DNA of 7,783 nucleotides from Actinomycetota bacterium (GCA_003491635.1 DNCG01000066.1:1-7783); one strand, 5' to 3'; shown: positions 1-6,487, counted from the stretch's first letter. Made by a program: numbers and translations. Notes: generated by a model not told the origin, from the sequence alone.

Positions 1-74
1 TGATGTTGACCGTCGCATCGGGGATAGAGTACTTCATCAAGACAAAGGATGTCCTCCTGGGGGCAGGGAGATGA
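1..74 (+). CDS. pgsA: C-terminal end of probable CDP-diacylglycerol-glycerol-3-phosphate 3-phosphatidyltransferase (partial)
   Basis: Only the last 23 codons and the TGA stop (72-74) are in the window; the gene continues off the left edge. The frame beginning at base 3 reads MLTVASGIEYFIKTKDVLLG and then AGR-stop. The SGIEYF signature inside a final hydrophobic segment resembles the last transmembrane helix of PgsA, the membrane enzyme that makes phosphatidylglycerol phosphate from CDP-diacylglycerol and glycerol-3-phosphate. The position also fits, since pgsA commonly precedes cinA and recA in Gram-positive bacteria. Its stop overlaps the cinA start as ATGA, which implies translational coupling. 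With so little sequence, another CDP-alcohol phosphatidyltransferase cannot be excluded. Confidence 0.72.
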   Translation, partial: MLTVASGIEYFIKTKDVLLGAGR

Positions 75-1339
75 AACCAAACTGTGCCATTCTTGCCGTG
101 GGCACCGAACTCACTTCGGGACTATCTCTGAACACCAACTCAGCTTTCATTGCCCAATACCTGACCAGGATGGGCTATGAGTGTGGCTCTTTCACCGGCG
201 TACCCGACGATATCAATAAGATAGCTATTGCCGTGAAATGGTTACTTGAGGGAGCGGATATCCTGATAATTACAGGGGGATTGGGTCCAACCGTAGATGA
301 CTTGACCAGAGAGGGCCTATCCAAGGCTCTGGACAAGGATTTGAGGTTCGATCCTCGGCTAGCCAAGATTATAGAGAAGAAATTCGACCAGATGTGCAAA
401 CCAATGCCAGAGTCCGCCCTCCACCAGGCTAACATCCTGGAAGGCGCCATTCCCATCGAACCCACTCTGGGAACGGCACCCGGAATGATCGTGGAGGTTA
501 AAGATAAAATCGTCTTTGCTCTGCCCGGCGTCCCGCTTGAGATGAAAAAGATGTTGGAGGAAAATGTCATCCCATTCCTGAAGGGAAAAAAACCCTCAAG
601 AATGGTGCCGACCAGAACCATAAAGACCTGCGGCATCGGTGAAGTGTTCTTGGAAGAAAAAGTCAAAGATATTCTAGTTAAACATGAGGGTGTGGCGGTC
701 ACAATACTTGCGCATCCAGAGGAAGTTCATCTGCGACTCTCGGCCACGGGGCCCAGGGCAGAAGAGAAGCTAACCGCCATTAAGGATGAACTCTCCGCTC
801 GCCTGGGGAACATCATCTACGGTTTCGATGAGGATACCCTGGAGAGCGTGGTGGGGGAACTCCTACTGAAATGTGGATTGAGGCTGGGGGTAGCCGAGTC
901 CTGCACAGGGGGTCTGCTTGGAGATCGAATCACCAACGTGCCGGGGAGCTCGAGATATTTTCTGGGAGGAATCGTTGCCTACAGCAACGAAATGAAACAA
1001 AGGCTTTTAATGGTGCCAGAGGAGATCCTCCAGAAACAGGAGGCGGTTAGCCCGGAGGCATCTTTGGCTATGTCCGATGGAGCTCGCCGGGTAACGGGCG
1101 CCGATATTGGACTGAGCATAACCGGGATAGCTGGTCCCACGGGAGGGACCGTGGAGAAACCCGTGGGTCTGGTTTTCGTGGCCCTCTCCTCGGAAAGCAA
1201 AGGGGTTTGCAAAAGATTTGTCTTTTCGGATTCTAGGGAGATGGTAAAGTTCAGAGCCTCTCAACTTGCCTTCAACACGCTCAGGTTGTTTCTGTTGGAA
1301 GAACTCGAATCAAAGGGGGGTGAAACTCCGGGTTGCTGA
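71..1339 (+). CDS. cinA: CinA: competence/damage-inducible protein, nicotinamide-nucleotide amidase
   Basis: This 422-residue protein has the full two-domain CinA layout. The N-terminal MoaB/MogA-like domain (about 5-170) carries GTELTSG (11-17), TGGLGPTVDDLTRE (68-81), GTAPGM (134-139) and LPGVPLEM (151-158). A linking segment follows at about 180-250. The C-terminal deamidase domain (about 258-412) carries AESCTGG (275-281) and TGIAGPTGG (351-359). CinA-family enzymes convert NMN to nicotinic acid mononucleotide in pyridine-nucleotide recycling, and some also have ADP-ribose pyrophosphatase activity in the N-terminal domain. The ATG at 71 overlaps the stop of the upstream gene (ATGA) and follows a purine-rich GGGGGCAGGGAG. 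No later start leaves the N-terminal motif intact. It is co-transcribed with thpR, which starts before cinA ends. Nothing appears truncated or missing. Confidence 0.97.
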   Translation: MKPNCAILAVGTELTSGLSLNTNSAFIAQYLTRMGYECGSFTGVPDDINKIAIAVKWLLEGADILIITGGLGPTVDDLTREGLSKALDKDLRFDPRLAKIIEKKFDQMCKPMPESALHQANILEGAIPIEPTLGTAPGMIVEVKDKIVFALPGVPLEMKKMLEENVIPFLKGKKPSRMVPTRTIKTCGIGEVFLEEKVKDILVKHEGVAVTILAHPEEVHLRLSATGPRAEEKLTAIKDELSARLGNIIYGFDEDTLESVVGELLLKCGLRLGVAESCTGGLLGDRITNVPGSSRYFLGGIVAYSNEMKQRLLMVPEEILQKQEAVSPEASLAMSDGARRVTGADIGLSITGIAGPTGGTVEKPVGLVFVALSSESKGVCKRFVFSDSREMVKFRASQLAFNTLRLFLLEELESKGGETPGC

Positions 1340-1890
1340 GATTGTTTGTGGCAGTCGAGATTCCATCCGATTTGCAATCGGCCCTGGCCTACATCCAGAA
1401 TGAGGCCAAAAAAGAGTTAAAGGGCGCCAGATGGGTTCCCCCGAAAAATATCCACCTGACCTTGAAGTTCTTGGGAAGCTGCCCCGAAGAGCAGTTACTC
1501 TCGATTGAGTCGGCGCTCTCAAAGGCAGTGGAAAGGAGGACTCCTTTTACGTTCAGATTAAATCGTCTGGGTGGTTTTCCCTCGGATAAAAGAGCCAGAG
1601 TCTTCTGGATTGGGGTCGGCGAAGGAAGTGAGGAGTTGAGCAAGCTAAGTGGCCGCCTGGAGAAGTTCTTGGAGCCACTGGGGTTTGAGAGAGAAAAAAG
1701 GAAGTTCCATTCCCACACCACCCTGGCTCGCTTTAAGGTTCCACAAAACCTCCAGGGAGTAATTTCCCGCATTGATATGACGGAATTGATCGTCCCCATA
1801 AGGGTAGAAATGATCGCCCTTATTCAAAGCCAGTTGACACCCAAAGGGGCGGTTTATACACCGATAAAATATTTTCCATTGAAGGGTTGA
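1333..1890 (+). CDS. thpR: RNA 2',3'-cyclic phosphodiesterase (2H/LigT family)
   Basis: This is a 185-residue member of the 2H phosphoesterase family. The two catalytic HxTx motifs are HLTL at 41-44 and HTTL at 128-131, the usual spacing for LigT/ThpR. The C-terminal SQLTPKGAVY stretch (166-175) is also characteristic. These enzymes open RNA 2',3'-cyclic phosphates to 2'-phosphate ends, and the bacterial proteins were first noticed as 2'-5' tRNA-half ligases. The start is taken as TTG at 1333, about 10 nt after the Shine-Dalgarno-like AGGGGGGTG (1314-1322). The next codon is followed by RLFVAVEIP, the normal family N-terminus. The gene overlaps cinA by 7 nt, and its stop codon (1888-1890) lies inside the -35 element of the recA promoter, so the operon boundary is compact. 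Confidence 0.95.
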   Translation: MLRLFVAVEIPSDLQSALAYIQNEAKKELKGARWVPPKNIHLTLKFLGSCPEEQLLSIESALSKAVERRTPFTFRLNRLGGFPSDKRARVFWIGVGEGSEELSKLSGRLEKFLEPLGFEREKRKFHSHTTLARFKVPQNLQGVISRIDMTELIVPIRVEMIALIQSQLTPKGAVYTPIKYFPLKG

Positions 1891-1915
1891 CACGAACAAA
1901 TGTTCGTGATAGGAT
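1887..1915 (+). promoter_or_regulatory. recA promoter (-35 TTGACA, extended -10 TAGGAT)
   Basis: A perfect -35 hexamer TTGACA (1887-1892) is separated by exactly 17 nt from TAGGAT (1910-1915). The bases TGA just before it (1907-1909) supply a TG extended -10 motif. Transcription would start near 1922 and leave a leader of about 50 nt before recA. The -35 overlaps the thpR stop codon. The spacer is filled by the LexA operator, so repression by promoter occlusion is expected. Confidence 0.85.
1891..1908. promoter_or_regulatory. LexA operator (SOS box) upstream of recA
   Basis: CACGAACAAATGTTCGTG is an inverted repeat with 8-bp arms around a central AA. Its core CGAACAAATGTTCG (1893-1906) matches every position of the Firmicutes/Actinobacteria LexA (DinR) consensus CGAACRNRYGTTCG as I know it. 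It lies between the -35 and -10 of the recA promoter, so LexA binding should block RNA polymerase until RecA-stimulated LexA self-cleavage during DNA damage. This implies the organism has a LexA of this type, encoded outside the window. Confidence 0.93.
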
Positions 1916-1971
1916 GCTCTCAAATGATGGTAAAAAGCCGAAGGTGAGAACGAGGGCAAGGAGGGAGTGAC

Positions 1972-3018
1972 TTGGAACGAGATAAGGCTTTGGAAATGGC
2001 AAAAGAGCAAATCGAGAGGAAATATGGCAAGGGAGCAATAATGAGATTGGGAGAGCACCCGGCCAGGATGGATCTGGACATTATTCCCACCGGTTCCCTC
2101 TCCCTCGACCTCGCTCTGGGAATAGGTGGCGTTCCTCGAGGGAGGGTGGTTGAGATATTCGGGCCGGAGGCCTCCGGCAAAACCACCTTGGGCCTGCAAA
2201 TAATTGCCGAGGCACAGAAGAAAGGTGGGGCAGCAGCTTTTATCGATGCTGAGCATGCCCTCGACCCGGTCTACGCAAAGAACCTGGGTGTGGACGTCGA
2301 TAACCTCATGGTCTCCCAGCCGGACACCGGGGAGCAGGCCTTGGAGATTGCCGAGATGCTGGTTCGAAGTGGAGCGGTGGATGTAATCGTGGTCGACTCC
2401 GTCGCCGCCCTGGTTCCCAGGGCTGAGATCGAAGGCGAGATGGGGGATGCTCATGTGGGACTCCAGGCCAGGTTGATGTCTCAAGCTCTTCGTAAATTAG
2501 CCGGCTCGGTCAGCAAGTCAAGAACCACGACCATCTTCATCAACCAACTGAGGGAGAAAGTGGGAATAATGTTCGGAAACCCCGAAGTTACCCCCGGGGG
2601 GAGGGCACTCAAATTCTATTCCACGGTCAGAATCGATATTCGCAGAACCGAATCGCTGAAACAGGGCACCGAGATAGTGGGAAACCGAGTTAGAGCCAGG
2701 GTGGTTAAGAATAAGCTTGCCCCCCCTTTTAAAACAGCGGAGTTCGATATCGTTTATGGGAAAGGGATTTCCAAGGAAGGGGACATCTTGGATCTGGCCG
2801 TAAACGAGGGCATCGCCCTCAAAAGCGGGGCCTGGTACACCTATAACGAAGAGCGTCTCGGGCAGGGAAGAGAGGGTGCCAAACAGTATCTCAAAGAGCA
2901 CCCGGAAATAACCTCAGATATCGAGGAGAAGATTAAGGCCAAGGTCGGCCCGGAAAAGAAACCCCCCGCAGCTCAGGCACAAGAGGAGACCGTCCAGCCG
3001 GAGAAAAATGCCCAATAA
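1972..3018 (+). CDS. recA: Recombinase RecA
   Basis: This is a complete 348-residue RecA, the ATP-dependent strand-exchange protein of homologous recombination and the co-protease that triggers LexA cleavage. Visible signatures are the Walker A motif GPEASGKTT (64-72), the Walker B strand VIVVDSVAAL (138-147), DNA-binding loop L1 around EGEMGDAHVG (154-163) and loop L2 with NQLREKVGIMFG (191-202) leading to NPEVTPGG. The C-terminal tail (about 325-348) is rich in Lys, Pro, Gln and Glu, as is usual for the variable regulatory tail. The TTG start at 1972 is fixed by an excellent Shine-Dalgarno AAGGAGGG (1958-1965) six nt upstream and by the standard N-terminal sequence ERDKALEMAKEQIERKYGKG. Expression should be SOS-controlled through the operator at 1891-1908. 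recX overlaps its 3' end. No intein or other interruption is present. Confidence 0.99.
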   Translation: MERDKALEMAKEQIERKYGKGAIMRLGEHPARMDLDIIPTGSLSLDLALGIGGVPRGRVVEIFGPEASGKTTLGLQIIAEAQKKGGAAAFIDAEHALDPVYAKNLGVDVDNLMVSQPDTGEQALEIAEMLVRSGAVDVIVVDSVAALVPRAEIEGEMGDAHVGLQARLMSQALRKLAGSVSKSRTTTIFINQLREKVGIMFGNPEVTPGGRALKFYSTVRIDIRRTESLKQGTEIVGNRVRARVVKNKLAPPFKTAEFDIVYGKGISKEGDILDLAVNEGIALKSGAWYTYNEERLGQGREGAKQYLKEHPEITSDIEEKIKAKVGPEKKPPAAQAQEETVQPEKNAQ

Positions 3019-3493
3019 GAAAATCCCCGGTGGGCTCGATGAAGCCAAAAATTACGCTCTGAGGTTGCTCTCTCATCGAGCCCGAAGTATTCGGGAGATG
3101 AGGGAAAGGCTCACCAGGAAAGGCTATTCGGAGAAGGTGGTCGACAAAGTGCTTTCGAGCCTCAAAAAGTCGGACTATCTCGACGACGCCTCCTTTGCCA
3201 AGATTTGGGTGGAAAACCGGGTTTTACTACGGGGCTGCGGCCGGAGACGAATCAGAGCGGAATTGATCTCCAAGGGTATCGAAAAGGATCTGATCGAACG
3301 GGAATTGGATGAGAGTTATCCGGAAGAACGGGAGAAGGAAATCGCCTTGACATTGGCCAAAAAAAGGTTGCCAAGCTACAGAGATTTAGCCATTACCACT
3401 AAACGGAGACGCCTAATCCAATTTTTGCTTCGCCGAGGATTTTCTTCCGAAACAGCTCAGGAAGTTTGTCGAGAGCTACTACCAGAGCGTTAG
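3008..3493 (+). CDS. recX: RecA regulatory protein RecX
   Basis: This 161-residue, highly charged, all-helical protein has the RecX pattern of repeated three-helix units. The first contains ALRLLSHRARSIREMRERL and KGY (about 16-43), then SDYLDDASFAKIWVENR (about 54-70), then GRRRIRAELISKGI (about 76-89) with a C-terminal repeat ending near residue 155. RecX binds RecA filaments and limits their growth or activity. The ATG at 3008 lies inside recA, so the two genes overlap by 11 nt. A weak GGAG (3000-3003) is the only ribosome-binding site, which suggests coupling to recA translation and co-induction in the SOS response. The similarity is by family pattern and context; RecX proteins diverge strongly, but adjacency to recA makes the call firm. 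Confidence 0.95.
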   Translation: MPNKKIPGGLDEAKNYALRLLSHRARSIREMRERLTRKGYSEKVVDKVLSSLKKSDYLDDASFAKIWVENRVLLRGCGRRRIRAELISKGIEKDLIERELDESYPEEREKEIALTLAKKRLPSYRDLAITTKRRRLIQFLLRRGFSSETAQEVCRELLPER

Positions 3494-3498
3494 TGAAT

Positions 3499-3528
3499 TT
3501 GACATAAGGAGTGCTATAATTATATCAT
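3499..3528 (+). promoter_or_regulatory. Promoter-like element downstream of recX
   Basis: TTGACA (3499-3504) lies just after the recX stop. TGCTATAAT (3512-3520) is a perfect extended -10 element, and TATCAT (3523-3528) is a second possible -10. TTGACA is only 10 nt from TATAAT, too close to pair with it. It is 18 nt from TATCAT, an acceptable spacing. Either TATAAT works alone as an extended -10, with a start near A3527, or TTGACA pairs with TATCAT. Both options direct transcription into the gene-free region towards the terminator at 3691. Confidence 0.6.
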
Positions 3529-3712
3529 CAAAGTTGGCAAATAATGCTTTGCTTAAAGTGAGTTCTTAAAGTAATTCGTTTTTGGATTTATATAGATTCA
3601 GGGCAAAACTGAGAATTTTAAATTGAATAGTTGAGCATCACGAAGTAGTCCATTTCCTCGCATCAAACACCTTTAAGTAAAGTATTTTTGCCGAGCTCTG
3701 CTCGGTTTTTTT
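3527..3712 (+). ncRNA. Candidate structured small RNA (6S-like layout) between recX and rny
   Basis: No convincing protein is encoded here, and the sequence is clearly more AT-rich than the flanking genes. A transcript from the promoter at 3499-3528 to the terminator at 3691-3712 would be about 186 nt. Its ends can pair: 3540-3558 with 3671-3689 gives 18 of 19 pairs (16 Watson-Crick, 2 G-U, 1 U-U mismatch), ending one base before the terminator stem. Further in, 3572-3578 can pair with 3641-3647 (6 of 7). That leaves an asymmetric internal bubble (3559-3571 and 3648-3670) and an apical part. Closing stem, bubble, apical arm, length and own promoter and terminator all resemble 6S RNA, but I cannot match a 6S consensus. 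An attenuated leader of rny is the main alternative. Confidence 0.45.
3691..3712 (+). terminator. Intrinsic terminator in the recX-rny gap
   Basis: CCGAGC (3691-3696), loop TCT and GCTCGG (3700-3705) form a perfect 6-bp GC-rich hairpin followed directly by seven T residues (3706-3712). This is a textbook Rho-independent terminator on the + strand. It ends either the recA-recX transcript or the candidate small RNA at 3527-3712, and separates both from rny. Confidence 0.9.
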
Positions 3713-3743
3713 ATTGTTCAGTTGAGAAACCAGCTGAGTCCCG

Positions 3744-3752
3744 AAAGGAGGG
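3744..3752 (+). promoter_or_regulatory. Shine-Dalgarno of rny that points to an ATA start
   Basis: AAAGGAGGG (3744-3752) is a near-ideal ribosome-binding site. It is six nt before an in-frame ATA (3759-3761), whereas the first standard start in frame (TTG 3777) is 24 nt away, too far for normal initiation. Confidence 0.7.
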
Positions 3753-3758
3753 ATTAAG

Positions 3759-5297
3759 ATAAACGTATCAATCTTATTGATCGCAGTAGCAGCTGTTGCT
3801 ATGGGGGTCGTCGTTGGTTTCTTCGTCAGAAAATACTTGGCCGAAGCGAAGATAACCTCAGCCGAGGCGGCTGCCAGGAGGGTTTTGGAAGAGGCCAAAA
3901 AGGAGACGGAGAGAATCAAGCGTGAAGCCCTCGTCGAGGCCAAAGACGAGATCCACGCCATGCGAGCTGAGGCGGAAAGGGAGAGCCGTGAGTGGCGAAA
4001 CGAGATTCAGCGGATGGAAAAAAGGCTCTCTCAAAAAGAAGAACTGCTCGACAGCAAAAACCTGGCTCTGGAGAAACAAGAGAAGACCCTGGAATCCAAG
4101 GAAGCCGAACTGGAGAAGGTCAAGAGCGAACTGGAGGAGGTTTACACTGAGCAAAAAAGAATGCTCGAAAAGCTGGCGGGTCTTTCCGCTACCGAGGCTA
4201 AGGAACTGCTCTTAAAGAGGATCGAAGAAGAAGTACGGCACGATGCAGCCAAACTAGTTCGAGAAATCGAAAGCCAAGCTAGAGAAGAGGGGGAGAAACG
4301 GGCTCGGAACATCATCTCGCTCGCCATTCAAAGATGTGCCTCCGATCACGTGGCGGAGACCACCGTTTCCGTGGTCCCCCTTCCCAATGATGAGATGAAG
4401 GGAAGAATAATCGGGCGAGAGGGAAGGAACATTAGAGCCTTTGAGAACCTGACCGGGATCAATCTGATCATCGACGATACCCCGGAGGCCGTGATCCTTT
4501 CCAGTTTCGATCCCGTTCGACGGGAGACCGCCAGGTTGACATTGGAGAAACTCATCTCCGATGGAAGGATTCACCCGGCCAGGATCGAGGAAATGTACGA
4601 GAAATCCAAAGGCGAGGTCGAAACCGAAATCAGGGAGGTCGGGGAACAAGCCGCTTTCGAGATTGGAATCCATAACCTGCATCCTGGGCTTGTTCGAGTA
4701 ATGGGCCAATTAAAGTTCCGCTCCAGCTACGGTCAGAATGTTCTCAAACATTCTCTTGAGGTAGCTCACCTCGCCGGAGTAATGGCCGCAGAACTCAACG
4801 TGGACGCAAAGCTGGCCAAACGCGCTGGGCTCCTCCACGATATCGGAAAAGCCATCGACCACGAAGTGGAAGGCCCCCATGCAATAATTGGGGCGGATCT
4901 AGCAAAACGACTTCGTGAGTCAACACAGATTTGTCATGCCATTGAGGCCCACCACGGGGAGGTGGAGCCCAGAACCATCGAGGCAGTGCTGATACAGGCC
5001 GCCGATGCAATTTCAGCCTCTCGACCTGGCGCCAGAAGAGAAACTCTAGAAAGCTACATCAAGCGACTGGAAAAGTTGGAATCCATCGCCGAGAGCTATA
5101 AGGGCGTGGAGAAATCCTACGCCATGCAGGCCGGTCGAGAAATTCGGATAATGGTGAAACCAGAGGAGCTCAACGATGAGGAATCGGCCATTTTGGCTAG
5201 AGACATTGCCAAAAAAATAGAAGAAGAGCTCGAATACCCAGGGCAAATAAAGGTAACCGTCATTCGAGAAAATCGGGCAGTAGAATATGCTAAGTAA
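3759..5297 (+). CDS. rny: Ribonuclease Y (membrane-anchored endoribonuclease)
   Basis: RNase Y is the main mRNA-decay endonuclease in many Gram-positive bacteria. Numbered from TTG 3777 (506 residues), it shows an N-terminal membrane anchor (about 2-17) and a long charged coiled coil (about 22-175). A KH domain (about 195-260) follows, with its GxxG loop GREG (213-216), and then an HD domain (about 320-415) with H325, HDIGK (354-358), HH (392-393) and D410. I place the start at ATA 3759: it lies six nt after AAAGGAGGG and extends the anchor to MNVSILLIAVAAVAMG, which looks like the family N-terminus and gives 512 residues. The conservative alternative is TTG 3777, with a shorter anchor and a badly placed ribosome-binding site. 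The terminator at 3691-3712 lies upstream and I see no clear promoter right before the gene, so readthrough or attenuation may control it. Confidence 0.97.
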   Translation: MNVSILLIAVAAVAMGVVVGFFVRKYLAEAKITSAEAAARRVLEEAKKETERIKREALVEAKDEIHAMRAEAERESREWRNEIQRMEKRLSQKEELLDSKNLALEKQEKTLESKEAELEKVKSELEEVYTEQKRMLEKLAGLSATEAKELLLKRIEEEVRHDAAKLVREIESQAREEGEKRARNIISLAIQRCASDHVAETTVSVVPLPNDEMKGRIIGREGRNIRAFENLTGINLIIDDTPEAVILSSFDPVRRETARLTLEKLISDGRIHPARIEEMYEKSKGEVETEIREVGEQAAFEIGIHNLHPGLVRVMGQLKFRSSYGQNVLKHSLEVAHLAGVMAAELNVDAKLAKRAGLLHDIGKAIDHEVEGPHAIIGADLAKRLRESTQICHAIEAHHGEVEPRTIEAVLIQAADAISASRPGARRETLESYIKRLEKLESIAESYKGVEKSYAMQAGREIRIMVKPEELNDEESAILARDIAKKIEEELEYPGQIKVTVIRENRAVEYAK

Positions 5298-5325
5298 AAG
5301 GGGCGACATTCATCGCCCCTTTTAC
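5294..5325 (+). terminator. Hairpin terminator after rny
   Basis: GTAAAAGGGGCGA (5294-5306) and TCGCCCCTTTTAC (5313-5325) are perfect 13-bp arms around the loop CATTCA. The A-rich start of the left arm and T-rich end of the right arm are typical of a Rho-independent and potentially bidirectional terminator. The stem takes in the rny stop codon (5295-5297). No further T tract follows 5325, so some readthrough into the next gene is possible. Confidence 0.8.
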
Positions 5326-5360
5326 CTTCTCCGACTCCACGGACTCGGGAGGCGAGGACA

Positions 5361-6461
5361 TTGTCCTCCAAGGAATCGGATAACCTGCTGAACTTCGTCA
5401 CCAGTCTAGCGGGCGACCACTTTCTCAAAATCGAGGAGAACCTAGGCGATGGATTTGTCCGCCTTAAGATCAGCGAGGCAGAAAGAAGGCAAGCCAAGCA
5501 TGATATTCGCTCCGTCGAAGACATAGTGGTCGAACTCCTGAGGAACTCTCGCGATTCGGGAGCATCTAAGACCTTCGTTTCCTCACACAAAGAGGACCAA
5601 CTCCGTAAGATCGTGGTCATAGACGATGGTTGTGGCATTCCCACCAATCTTCATGAAAAGATATTCGAACCCAGGGTAACCTCGAAGCTTGACACCGTCG
5701 TCCTTGACAGGTATGGCGTGCATGGGCGAGGAATGGCCCTCTTTTCCGTAAAATCTGCCGCCGACAAAGCTTGGGTGGTTTCATCTTTTCCAGGTAAGGG
5801 CAGTGTATTCAAGATCGAAGCAAATACGGCCATCCTCGGCGAACGCAAAGACCAATCAACTTTTCCCACAATTCGTTGGCGCCAGGGGGAACCTCAAATA
5901 TTGAGGGGTCCTCACAATATCGTGAGGATATTAGTAGAGTTCAATATAGACCATCCCCAGATGGAAATATATCTGGGCTCCCCAGCGGAGATCCTCTCAA
6001 CGATGCTCACTCTCAATAAGTCTCACCCCAACGGCAACTTCTCCGACGTCCTGGAACAGACCGATCTCAAACTCTGGCGGTGCATCGGTTGTGTCTCGCA
6101 AGCCAAAATCCTCCCTGAAATGGCTAAAAAGTATTTTGAGCTGGAGATATCCGAGCGCAACGCCCACCGAATCATGAATCGAGAAATAAAGCCCCTCCCT
6201 CGTATCTTTGCAGAGTTTGGCGAGAACCTCGAACATTGGTTGAACGGGAAAGAGAAAGAAGTTTCCCGTTCGAGCGGGAAAGAAAACCTCTCCAAATTCA
6301 TCCAGGATGAAGATCTGGAAATCCTCTCTCAGAACATCGTGAAAAACTTCGATGAGGTGGGAAAGAAATACTTTCTCAAGCTTCAAGGAAAACCAAAGAT
6401 ACAGCGGGGAAGAAATCGAATCAAGATCGACCTGGATTTAGAAAGGGAGGAGGAGATATAA
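5361..6461 (+). CDS. GHKL-fold ATP-binding protein of unknown function
   Basis: This 366-residue soluble protein has one clear domain, a GHKL (Hsp90/MutL/histidine-kinase type) ATP-binding fold in its first half. The N box is VELLRNSRDSGA (57-68, with E58, N62, D65), the G1 box is DDGCGIP (88-94), and the G2-type region is YGVHGRGMALFSVKSAA (118-134). EPRVTSK (103-109) forms the ATP-lid area. No phospho-acceptor histidine domain, sensor domain or membrane segment is visible, so it is not a normal sensor kinase. The glycine-rich G2 and a catalytic-type Glu in the N box look more like MutL/Hsp90/topoisomerase VI B. Residues 160-366 match nothing I know; they contain one CxxC pair (C241, C244) and a charged tail. 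The start is TTG 5361 behind GGGAGG (5347-5352), and it sits inside an inverted repeat. It lies where many Firmicutes have ymdB between rny and spoVS. Confidence 0.85.
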   Translation: MSSKESDNLLNFVTSLAGDHFLKIEENLGDGFVRLKISEAERRQAKHDIRSVEDIVVELLRNSRDSGASKTFVSSHKEDQLRKIVVIDDGCGIPTNLHEKIFEPRVTSKLDTVVLDRYGVHGRGMALFSVKSAADKAWVVSSFPGKGSVFKIEANTAILGERKDQSTFPTIRWRQGEPQILRGPHNIVRILVEFNIDHPQMEIYLGSPAEILSTMLTLNKSHPNGNFSDVLEQTDLKLWRCIGCVSQAKILPEMAKKYFELEISERNAHRIMNREIKPLPRIFAEFGENLEHWLNGKEKEVSRSSGKENLSKFIQDEDLEILSQNIVKNFDEVGKKYFLKLQGKPKIQRGRNRIKIDLDLEREEEI

Positions 6462-6487
6462 TCTAGAGCCGCGAATTTGACGATAGA

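Noticed and set aside
1..70. In-frame upward extension of cinA (no stop before base 2)
   Set aside because: The other frame encodes a PgsA-like C-terminus ending in an ATGA overlap, and CinA N-termini normally begin a few residues before the GTEL motif, as with ATG 71.
1924..1970. Two tiny upstream frames in the recA leader (ATG 1924-1947 and GTG 1944-1970)
   Set aside because: Neither has a ribosome-binding site of its own, both are under ten codons, and their codons look random. A leader-peptide role is not supported.
1645..2484. Long open frame (279 codons) on the minus strand across the end of thpR and the start of recA
   Set aside because: It lies antisense to two certain genes and across the recA promoter, has no recognisable motif, and its length is explained by the codon bias of the + strand genes.
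3638..3961. Minus-strand open frame (107 codons) covering the terminator and rny start
   Set aside because: It is antisense to the RNase Y membrane anchor and coiled coil and to a strong + strand terminator, and no protein family is visible.
4254..4709. Minus-strand open frame (151 codons) inside rny
   Set aside because: It is a shadow of the conserved KH-domain coding region, with no ribosome-binding site or family resemblance.
5117..5647. Minus-strand open frame (176 codons) spanning the end of rny and the start of the GHKL gene
   Set aside because: It crosses a terminator hairpin and two well-supported + strand genes, and the translated sequence looks like a Ser/Arg/Leu-rich shadow frame.
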